Origin: Owenia fusiformis
Taxonomy: Eukaryota; Annelida; Polychaeta; Sabellida; Oweniidae
Assembly: GCA_903813345.2 (NCBI GenBank)
Contig: CAIIXF020000001.1
Coordinates: forward strand, 29,005,915-29,069,914
Direction of reading: 5' to 3'
Length of the DNA: 64,000 nt
Part shown: piece after piece, positions 11,901-23,900 of the stretch
How the letters are laid out: every line of letters starts with the position of its first letter
How positions within the stretch are numbered: position 1 is the first letter of the stretch
Position numbers and translations under genes: made by a program
Notes under the pieces: model-generated
Seen by the model: the letters and a program-made list of their open reading frames with translations, nothing else
Database searches by the model: none
Told to the model about the DNA's origin: nothing

Positions 11901-14900
11901 ATCACACATTTACTTTGATAACTCTGATGACCTCCCTCAGAGTATGATGACATCTCAACACAATATTTACCCTCTGGTACTCCTGGTATTGTTACCCGGA
12001 GTTTGTTTGCTCCGGTAACAATATGTACTTTGACTGAAAAAGGAAATGTGCTAGGTATTACTTGTAAGCTTCCTCTAGGAATCGCTAGATGTGTAGCCAA
12101 GGCATCAACACAAAATAAATAAATATGATAGCCTATTAATTTTGAAGGTTGAATTGTATTTTCAAATTACATCTTAAGCTTAGTGGCCTTTATGGCAAAC
12201 CAAGACCTAAATTGTTTTCCATGATCATGAGTTTTTCAGGATTATTTTATTTCCAAGTCAGTGTGTAGAAGACTATGTCATTAGACTGCTACTCACCATT
12301 AGAAATAACATTATGTGGATAGTAGAAGATAGTCCATCCTAAGACTGGAGATTTCATCTCACTACATAGATATGGTTCCCATGAGACAGTTAAGCTTTCA
12401 CTGACATCAGAGTCATTAATGGCAACAATTCCTTTAGGAGCTTCAACCCTTGCTGAATACAACAGAAGCAATTTAATTAATTTGTGGTTGAGGGATTTGG
12501 TTCATACCTTGTTAACTTAACTTGTTGGTATGTAACTTATTCTCTATTTAGTTTAAAATATCAGCCTCTGTTTTAAATACAAATAATTATATACATTTAA
12601 TTGGTTAGGTCACCATTTGTATTAACACCTCTGAAAGGCTAAAACCTAAATATTCTGTAATATAATGAGCTGTAATGTTTTTAAGCATGTGACTTCTTTT
12701 ATACTTACGTATGGAATAATCATACAAGCAATCTGCCCAGTTGATCCCAGAATGGATCTTCCCATTAAATACTGACACACCATATAAGTTATTAGTTGCC
12801 CCTTCTAAACTCATCATATGGCTTGTTTCCCCATTCTCCAAGACTTGACTTACAATGGGTATCTGAAATAATGTGCATGAAATACATAAAGTTCATATAT
12901 GAAGCTTCTGATCAATCAGACTGGTCCATTCGCATACTCAAAATTGATACAAGAGCTGAAGCTCTCTTCAAAGGTATTTCACAATAACTCAGGTGCGAGT
13001 AGGTAGTTACCAGTTTCACCACCAGGTGGCTCATTCGGGTCAGATAGCGTGCTGGGTATACTAGGAGGTTCCCTTTAACTTAAATATTATTAGTTTTAGT
13101 GGTTCAATTTTCATATCACCCTTACGTATCTAATGCAAATTAAAATATGCCCAGTAAAGGAAAATATTATCTGTCCAATACAAGAAAAGTTATTTCACTT
13201 TTTGTGATTTTATAACATGGCGTCTATGGGGAATCTGCCCAAGTGGAAGTCACATTTTCCCCAAAAATTAATTTTTCAAAGTTGACAAACAATTTTCAAA
13301 ACTATATTTCTCGTACTTTTACATGTAGATTTAAAATATGACATCACTTTGACTGAATTTTGAATATTTAATGACGTAAATCATTTCTTCTCGCCTCTAG
13401 TCTATTAAAATCAATTTACTTCTCTCTCTTAGGAAATATCGTAACACCTGTCTTAATTAATACCTCTCTCTAGTGACCACATGTGTCTAGTGAACACCTC
13501 TTCTCAGCACATACTCCACTGAATTCTGAATAAAATTCCCTCTGTAGTGAACACCTACCTATAGTGAACACATTTTTATGGATCCATGGGTTCACTGAAC
13601 ATAGGTTTTACTGTACATAATCCCCATTTCATCTACATGTATTTATCTCTGCTATATAAAAGTGACCACATGTGCAAGTTGCTTTAACTATGCAAAAAAA
13701 TTACTAACATGCTATCAACTATATGTCCTCTGCTACTCACCTTTTCATTACAAACTTTGTCATTGAATGCTACTCTTGGACAATAAAATATAGTCGCTTT
13801 TTCTGACTGTCCAATATTGAAAGTCACTGTAATGTTATTTACATCACTGAAGGCCACTAGTTGCTGAACAGGAAACACTGGAAAAATGATTAAATTGATT
13901 AATTGTCTTATACAAGAGGTAATAATGAAAAGACATCAATTTTTTAAATTACTATATTCAATGTTCCATTTCTAAAAATGAATTCATATCATATTTAATG
14001 GGACATTCCTTCCTACTCTATTGCAGCCTTGAAATTGTAGGTATTGCAGATTCTTAAGTATCAACAATACTTCTAAAACTATGAAAAATAGTTTAAGGTT
14101 CGGTTAAATTGCTTCTTTTAACACTGCATGACATTTAAAGATAACCTACAGGAACTGATGTCATCAACTCATATTCTCTATGATTTTAATCCTATACATG
14201 TCTTAATTTGTATACCTTGACAGGCCTTACAGTGTTATTTGCTTGGCAAGTAAGGATTCAGTTTTGATCTTTTGATACTATCCTTGCTATTACATGTATA
14301 AGTGAGCTCATGAGACAATGACATCAAATTTATCAGAAATATTGTTAGATAGCAGCATACTAGAAATGCATACACTTAATTTAATAAAAAATAATCTAAC
14401 ATCCGTAGAGACAGAAATGAATATTTTAGCCTAAATATTTTTATTCAGGTTATGTTCTTCACAATAACTTGACACCAGAAAATACAGAAATATGTCCTAC
14501 TGAAGAACCCTAATTTTTATAACTTGGAACCTTTACTCACCTCACAGCAATGAGTTCATTTTCACTTACCTTGTTCAGCTCCGGGTACTTCAATAAACTT
14601 TTGTGAGTTAGAACTATACCCAACTTCAGTTCTACACTCAACTACCAATCTGTATGCACTGTCCTGTTTTAATGTGGTGGAACACATGTTCCTATCTGCA
14701 GGAACAACACACAGAGTTGCAGCATTATACGAGATTGTAGGAACATCTTCTGACACATCACGGACACGACAATCTATAAGGATGCCATTCTTATCTTCTT
14801 GTGGGATATCCTTCAATAAAATAGAATAAAGGTTGAGTTTATACCATATACCTGTATACAACAGACAACATTCAATTTGTATATGGTATCTATATACTGG

Positions 14901-17900
14901 TACAACAGGCTAAAGCAACAAGGGAAGCTGTCAATATTTCAATGTCTGATTAAACTTATGATAAAATATAGGGATGGCGATTTGGAGGGAATCATTTTCA
15001 ACTTCTAACGTGATACAAGGTATTCAACTAAATATGAATGTATATTTTTTATACACAATTTTTATTACGACAGATTAAAAATTACTGTTATCTTATTAAC
15101 AATAACATGGGATAAGTGTTAAAATTCAGCAAAATTATGAGTTTTTACCTCCCAATACACAACAGCTGTTCGGGTGGAATCTGATGGATTTACATCTCTT
15201 GTTTCAAATCCACCTCCATGGACACCTGGCCCTCTTGCAGGGACTGAAATAAACACAAGTGAAAATAAATGGATGTCTAACTTAGAATTCTGTTGCACTA
15301 TTAAAACAGCTTTACAAGACCCATCTACATGATCTGAGTGGGATGCTAATTGCTGAACTTAACCAGTTTGCAAGGAAAGAGTGAAGATTGGTTGAAAGAA
15401 TAGTACTGTAATCAGTTTGTAAGTCCCTGTTGTTACTATTTGAAAGTGTCAATATTCCAGCAAAAACATATTTGAATATTGATTTTGATTGAACAATTAT
15501 TAATTATTTAGTTAACATGACATTTCAAGACTAGGCCATACAATGGTGACTCACTATCTTGTTTAGTCCTTGCTTTGTCCTGTTTACTGTCACTCCATGC
15601 TTCAGGATCAGAGCTATTCCTAGAGGCGACCTTAACAGCCACATCAAAAGTGTAGTCTTGATATGGATGTAGCCCTTCTACAAGGAACCAAGTCCCGTCT
15701 GTTTCACCAGCATTCTGAAAAATCAACTTCTATTTAACAAAAATGCTCAAACACGTGCATTATAAACATAACATAAGTGCCTACCAAACTGTGCCTACAT
15801 GGCCTAGCCCTGTATCTATGTCAAAAATTAATATCTTTAAATTTCCAATCATATAAGTGTTTCACGTTTCGCATTAAGATGTGGTTAAATTTCTAATGAT
15901 TTTATTTGATATTAGCCCTATTTACACTAAGCGCAGTATTCTAAGATGTTTTGGCTAAAACGTTTTAGAAAAATTAAGTTGAGTTTACAAATGTACATTA
16001 CCATTTTCAAGACGTCTTAAGAAATAAGATCGAGTTTACACTTGTTTTCCTAAAACGTTTTAGAGATATGTAGGTATACATGTAAAATGAAAAAAAAGCA
16101 GTACTGGTTAAAGGACGGTTCAGTCAATATAGCTATTCCTTTCCCACTTCTGTACTTTGTACCCGACTTTGTACCTAAGAATGCATCGGTTTCAGAAAAA
16201 TATGTCCTAAAGACAGCATTGTCAAAAGCATGAAAGAGAGCAGGAAGATTTTATGCATAAATTAGAATTATGATAAATCGCCAGGCAAATAAGTTCTTCT
16301 CAATAATTTTGGGATGATATTGGGAACAAGGGATAAGAAAAAATAAAGGACCATGCGACATTGTAAATGGAAAGTTTCAAATGTTTCGTTCGGTGCAACG
16401 CAAAAAAACAGGGCCAAGAGCTCTTAGCTAAAATCGATGGATTTACACTCGCTTGTAAAACGTTTTAACGCTAAGACGTCTTGGCAATGACTAGGGTCCT
16501 AAAACGTTTTAGCTAGGCGCTCCTAGCCGAGAGCTCTTGAGTAAATCTGGATTTACATTACATTTGTAAAACTTTTTAACACTAAAACGTTTTAGCTAAG
16601 ACGTCTTAGCACGCAAGTGTAAATCCAACAATTATATACTTTTCTTACCTCACTGGTACTCACCTAGTTACGCTGACGATACGTCAGCGTAACAAGATGG
16701 AAGAACTTCGTTTTTGGTAAGTTAAGTCAAGTTGTAAACAATAATTTGGCTCAAAGTTAAGGAAGATAGTCTAGTTTAAGAATATGCAGGCGGTTCTATG
16801 TTTGATATATTAACGAAGACGCAATTCACATATTTAGTTCCTCGCTTTTGTTACATTGACGATCTTCACCAATATTGTCACATTGGCAATATCCATGAAG
16901 ATTGTCAACATAACAAAAGCGAGGGACTAAATATGTAAATTGCGTCTTTGTAATACCAAACATAGAACCGCCTGCATATTCTCAAACTAGACTATCTTCC
17001 TTAACTTTGAGCCAAATTATTGTCTACAACTTGACTTATGAGTGGTGTAGAATCGAGAAATAAAAATATCTTACCGAAAACGAAGGCCGGAAGTTCTTCC
17101 ATCTTGTTACGCTGACGTATCGTCAGCGTAACTAGGTGAGTACCAGTGTTACCTACTGCTAACAATGTTTATGCAATAAAACTTCGCAAATAACATGTAT
17201 TGTAAACGATTAACTTCAAATATGTAATAAAATGATTGATCAAAGGATTAAATAAAAAGGCAGGTGAACCAACAATGTAGCTAACTGTTACGTTCGAAAA
17301 TAACAGAAAGTAAAAACAGCAATTAAAATATAACAATGTACAGTAATATATTTTTGAAAACTAAATGCGATGACAATAATATATAAAAGTCAATACTTAT
17401 GATACGTAGATGTAGAGAAATGATACGCCTGTCTCTTGATGTCGATAAATATCCTTGAGAATGTTCCAGATCACGAAGCGTTTCAATAATCGTCAATAAT
17501 GCTCCAATGTTTGTAATAATCCAATAATGTTTGTTGTAATCCTATAATGTTCGTATCCAATAATGTTTAATGATAATCCACAAAAGTTTGATGATAATCC
17601 ACAAATGTTTATGATAATCCACGAATGTATATGATAATCGGTATATAGTGTGTGTTATAATATATGTCCATATAAAGTCCTCAGGTTGTATGCTTGCACT
17701 GTTATAAATGTTCCCAAAGTAGGTGTCTGTAATTTTCTGCTAAGAAGATGTCCTTTTGATAGACTTTGAAATTCTGCTTTATTTAGTTCCCTTGAGATGT
17801 CCAGTTGATGACTTATAATTATCTGCTAATGAGAGTCACTGTGCTGTTCTTTTTATAATGTGAAAGAATAATCCAGAAACGAATCTTCTGGAACTACATC

Positions 17901-20900
17901 TTGATTGGACATCTTTAGTGACATGATTAAATTTTAATGAATGGTTATAATTTCTAGAACTATCTGGATGGTCAAGGGTTAATGAGTCATTCAGTTCAGT
18001 TTTGTTTACAAGATACAGTGTATAATGTCATTGTGACCTTGACCTAAGATCTCTAATGAAGAATAGCTCAACATATACAGCAAGCATAGATTACAAATTA
18101 AAAAACTATAGGTGAATATAGTAGAATATAATATACATGTAGCTCACTACTGTAACACCTCCCTCCTTAAAAGAAAAGTTTTGAATGCAATGAAAAACTT
18201 TTACAATAATTTCTTGAGCAGTGAGCGTTTTACAATTTCTAAAAGTGAGGTTGAGACTTACATGATATTAACTTTACAAGTTCTTTTATATGCAGTATGT
18301 TTACAAATAATATAATACTTTCTATCGTTACAGTGTGAGTACAATCTAATAACATATAATGTTCTTATAATCACATACTACAATAATATCTACATAAGTT
18401 ATGCATTAAGTCATAAATACAGTACACGAAATAGATCATATAACTTGTACAATAGCATACATTTTGAGTCTGACAAACACTAAACTAGTACAATGTTTTA
18501 AATTATCACATGATCTTATGTAAGTATTTCTAATAGTACACTCTGATGTTATCAAGTAATCTTGTGACATTATTTAATGATCACCTATAATGCTCACACA
18601 TAATATCAATTTCACTATTTAGGCAAATGTTTTTATATACAGTATATAAGTGACAGTTATCTCAAATCTCCAATTTGCCTATCATATAATATAATCTTCA
18701 TGAGTTAATCATTATAATTTACAATATCTGACTCTTGAATAACATATAGTTGTCATTTACATAAAAGTTTGGCCTATGAGCTAAGAGCGCAAGCTCATGT
18801 TGAGTAAAGAAATTTTATCACGCTCAACATACTTTTTCATCATGTGTAACTCTTTACACCTCACAGGAGTAGTTTTATCAATGCAAAAGAAATCATTCAG
18901 CACTGAGTCAGATTGTAAGTCAGATATGAGCTCCTTTGGTAGCTCCACTAATGTGTAATTGTTGATTTGTGATTTCACAATATACTTTGTTTTGGTATTT
19001 CTAAGCATAAGGTGTGATTTTATTTCTAGAAACTGTGTGGCCATAGACAAAATAGTGAGCAGATATTGATTATAAGATTTTGCTTTTGGTAATGGACCAA
19101 CACAGTCAATAAGAACCTTACTGAATGGTTCATCAAATGCAGGTATAAGTTGTAAAGGAGCAATTGAGGTTTTCTGGTTAGGTTTCCCTACCATTTGACA
19201 TGTATGGCAAGACCTACAATACTCTTGGACATCTTGTTTTAATTTGGGCCAATAGAAATGATTGAGTATTTTATGGTATGTTTTAGTTACTCCTAAATGA
19301 CCTGCCATGCGAGAATCATGAGCTAGACTCAAGATTTCCTTATGATATAATTTTGGGACAACAATTTGATGTACAATTGCCCAATCGTCTTCAGGGGAAG
19401 CTTCAGGAGGTCTCCACTTTCGCATTAATATGCCATCCTTTTTGTAGAAACAAACAGGGACCTTATCAGCTTCATCAATAGTAAGACATCTTTTATGAAG
19501 ATCAATGAGTGATGGATCATGCTCTTGTTCATAAATTAACATGTGTTTAGAATGAGGATCATTTTTCAAAGAATCACTATCAGAAATAGAGGATGAAACC
19601 TCAGAACTAGAAGAGGATGAAACCTCAGAACAAGGAGGGGATGAAACCTCATGAACACTAGCAGAAGAAGATGAAACTTCATCAGGACTAGCAAGAGCGG
19701 GCGAAACCGCATTAAAATAGTGATCCTGCTCAGAAGGTGAATCACCCCTGGCAATAGGCTTTTTCAATGAAGAATATGCCTCATTAGATCGCTGCTTGGC
19801 TTGAACAGAAGGCTGTTTCAATGAAGAATTTGCCTTTAAAATAGGATAAGGACCATCTTTAACAAGTGGTGAGTGACATTCATCATCAAACAAGGAGCTT
19901 AAAAACCCACTATCAAAGTCATCTCCCACAGACGAATCCCCGCTATTAGCTAACTTTTTAGCCATAGCCCTAGTAACAGCACAAGCAGGATATATATCAG
20001 AGTCCTCTTGGAAAGAATCCTCAATAGAACAAGGCTGATCAGAAACAATGGGGTCTAATGATACCTTACCCCCAGCTAAATCATTGCCTAAAAGCAATGC
20101 GACTCCTTCAACAGGAAGTTGTGGCCTAACACCAACAATAACTGGCCCTTTGACTAACTCCGATGTGATATGAATACGATGGAGGGGAACTTTAGTAAAA
20201 CCTAATTCAATGCCTTGCATCAAAATATGGGTACCTGTGAATGACTCCTCAGATAAAGGAAGGACACCTTTTAACAACAAAGTCTGAGATGCACCCGTGT
20301 CTCTAAGAATCTTAATTGGCTTTGAATTGGTACCATCACTTGACAGTGACACAGATCCTTCTGACATGAAAGGCTTATATTCCTCCATAATATCACTATG
20401 AGTAGATTTCTCAGTATGAGTATATGAATCCCAAACAATGGGCTTTCTTGAAATGGGAACAGTAGCACAACCATTTGAATGAGCAGAACCAGACATCTCT
20501 CTTCTATTCTTAATCCTATAGCATTCAGAAATAAGATGACCAGGCTTTTTACAATAGTTACAGGTGACATTTGATTTTGGACCTGAAGAATTTGATTGAT
20601 CTGATTTTGAGCTAGAACTCTGTGATGAATTAGACTGGTCTTTTGCTTTGTTTGATGCATTTGATGATGAGGACTGATTTGATTTTGTATCATATGAAGG
20701 TTTGTTACCCTGATAACCTCTATAGTTAGGATTGCCCTTGATAAAACTACCCTTATGAGTAAGAGCATAATCATCAGACAGGGTGGCAGCTTGACTTAAA
20801 GTTTCTACCTTGTGTTCATCTAAGTAAGTTCGAATACGGCGCTGAACACAATTTTTAAATTGTTCTATAAGCATAAGCTCTCTGAGCTTCTTAAAGTCTT

Positions 20901-23900
20901 CAGATGCATCTTTAGAGACAAGCCACCTGTCAAAAAATTGCTCTTGCTTCCTAGCAAACTCTACATAGGTTTGATCATCTTGTTTATAAGTATACCTAAA
21001 TTTTTGCCTATATGCTTCTGGCACTAGTTCATAGGCTTTAAGGACAGCCTTTTTAACTTGATCATAATCAGAGCTTGCTTCAATGGAGAGAGCTGAGTAC
21101 ACCTCGCTAGCTTTACCAGTAAGCTTGCTTTGAAGCATCACAGGCCATGCTGATTTTGGCCAATCTAGGCACAAGGCGACCTTTTCAAAATGAGGAAAAT
21201 ATTTATCAACATTATTCTCTTCAAACTTTGGTACAAGTTCAATGTTTTCTGCTGCATCGAACCTATTTTTAAAACATTGATGCTCAAGAGCATGTTCTTC
21301 ATATTTGTATTTAGCTTGCAACTCAAGCTGTTTTAATTCAAATTCTTGTTGCATTTCTTTTTCTCTCATTTCATTTTGAAATTTAAGTTCAAGCTCTCTC
21401 AGTTGCAATTTTTGTGGAAATTCAAGCTCTTTAAGTCTAATAGGATCCTGCTCAACATGCTGGGCTGGCTGCTCAGTCAGAAGTGATTCTGCGACCAAAT
21501 ATTGAAGTACAAAGTTTTTAATTGTACTTTTATTGTATGAGCTTTTGATTGACAGGCCAACATGTTTTGCAATTGCCAGAAGTTCACTTTTCTTTAACTT
21601 GTCAAACTCCTCCAAAGAGGGCGCTTCTAAAAATGTCTCAACCTCAAAACTCATTTTCAATTAATTGCTGTCTTCACAATATAAATTCACAATTTTCGAA
21701 TTTTGAAATATTTGAATTTTAGCTTGTTGTGGTTGTATCCCGGACGAGCCCCCAATTTCTGTTACGTTCGAAAATAACAGAAAGTAAAAACAGCAATTAA
21801 AATATAACAATGTACAGTAATATATTTTTGAAAACTAAATGCGATGACAATAATATATAAAAGTCAATACTTATGATACGTAGATGTAGAGAAATGATAC
21901 GCCTGTCTCTTGATGTCGATAAATATCCTTGAGAATGTTCCAGATCACGAAGCGTTTCAATAATCGTCAATAATGCTCCAATGTTTGTAATAATCCAATA
22001 ATGTTTGTTGTAATCCTATAATGTTCGTATCCAATAATGTTTAATGATAATCCACAAAAGTTTGATGATAATCCACAAATGTTTATGATAATCCACGAAT
22101 GTATATGATAATCGGTATATAGTGTGTGTTATAATATATGTCCATATAAAGTCCTCAGGTTGTATGCTTGCACTGTTATAAATGTTCCCAAAGTAGGTGT
22201 CTGTAATTTTCTGCTAAGAAGATGTCCTTTTGATAGACTTTGAAATTCTGCTTTATTTAGTTCCCTTGAGATGTCCAGTTGATGACTTATAATTATCTGC
22301 TAATGAGAGTCACTGTGCTGTTCTTTTTATAATGTGAAAGAATAATCCAGAAACGAATCTTCTGGAACTACATCTTGATTGGACATCTTTAGTGACATGA
22401 TTAAATTTTAATGAATGGTTATAATTTCTAGAACTATCTGGATGGTCAAGGGTTAATGAGTCATTCAGTTCAGTTTTGTTTACAAGATACAGTGTATAAT
22501 GTCATTGTGACCTTGACCTAAGATCTCTAATGAAGAATAGCTCAACATATACAGCAAGCATAGATTACAAATTAAAAAACTATAGGTGAATATAGTAGAA
22601 TATAATATACATGTAGCTCACTACTGTAACATAACATACCCCCTCATGTATGTTTAATTTAAAATAACTCAGTTGTAGAACATGAGCTATTTAACTTCTT
22701 TGAAAAAACTGACGAGCAGCTTTCCTACAATGGTGATGACAAGAGTTATGGAAACTATTTCTTTAATGGCTTCCAAAAAAGCTAATGGTCACTATTTTAT
22801 CAACCAAAGAACTTGGTGCCCTATAATATCCTCTTTTGTGTTACCTATTTCATGGTGAGGCCTTCTATAGTTTGGCTGTCTAGATAATAGAGACCTTAAG
22901 ATTGCACCAAATAGTAACCTGTACCTGTACGTGAAACATGATGCGCGCGCAACAAATCATGTAACTTTATGCTCCATTCGACACATCTGACTTGTTTTAT
23001 AATCCCGTTGACGTGTAAATTCAATAGCGCCGGCCGTTTTTGTCGTCTTGTTGTGAACCTGTACGCGAAAGATTGTGAGTGAGATCAGTATTACACAACT
23101 ATGTACTATTTATTTCACGGTCTCATTCATTTTACACGTGCGGCAAGACGTGAATTTGGCACTTTACAGGTTGGTTGGAACGTGAGTTTTGAACCATTGA
23201 TAAATGACTAAAAAAACAATGTGCTGTTTATTTATGTTACTAATTTAAAAGTAACATATCTGTCGAATAGCTGTGTATGTGCTATGGTTCAATAAATAAC
23301 GAATCCTATGGGTAAAGTTGCAGTTACTTTCAAGTATGAAATAATGGCAATTCATATTGCCATTATTGTATCACTTAAGTGAAAGCCATACTGTTCCGGC
23401 AGACTAGACTTTTTCGCTTTCTCCTTTACATGCCAGAGTGTTTTGTTCTGTTGTTTGATGTAAAGTATGCGAAAATTTTAAAAAATCGAAACCATCAAAT
23501 ATCACTTTTGAAACCATGGAATATCACTTTTAATATAAAAAGTGATATTCAATGCTTTCAAGATTTCTAATATGAAAAAGTGAGATTCGATGGTTTCAAA
23601 AGTGATATTCGATGGTTGTTTTTGCCAAAATATGATATCTTGATCCACATATCAAATATATCTTCAGGTGATATTCGATCTATATCCTTGCAACCATGGG
23701 ATAAGTGCGGGTTATGGGAGGTTCTGTATTTGGGATATATCCTATCTTGCTAAGGGGAATATAGATATCTTACCGAGGGCCCGCACGGTCCGAGGTAAGA
23801 TACCATATTTCTCGAGGGATATACCCCATATTCAAAACCGAGCATCGCATAACTGATTTACCTCATGACAAGTAAGATTTCACGAGTGCGGTTTTTAGGA

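Larger units (their letters stand above)
17286..22631 (-). mobile_element. Gmr1-like Ty3/gypsy LTR retrotransposon lacking RT/RNase H
   Basis: The element is 5,346 bp, with two 872-bp LTRs (TG...CA), a tRNA-Pro-type primer site, a polypurine tract, and a 4-bp flanking repeat TAAC (17,282-17,285 and 22,632-22,635). The LTRs look identical, so insertion was very recent. Its single ORF has Gag, protease and the N-terminal part of integrase. Integrase directly after protease is the Gmr1-type order, where RT-RNase H should follow IN. Here the IN core end and all of RT-RNase H are missing, so mobilisation must depend on enzymes from elsewhere. It is sense-oriented within receptor intron 5. Confidence 0.85.

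Noticed and set aside
11786-12100. Extending receptor exon 12 to the full open frame
   Set aside because: Only the acceptor at 12,034 gives the phase that joins exon 11. The longer frame starts inside intron and repeat sequence.
20271-20774. 167-aa minus-strand frame inside the retroelement
   Set aside because: It is an alternative-frame shadow of the Gag-protease ORF, with I/L/Q-rich nonsense composition.
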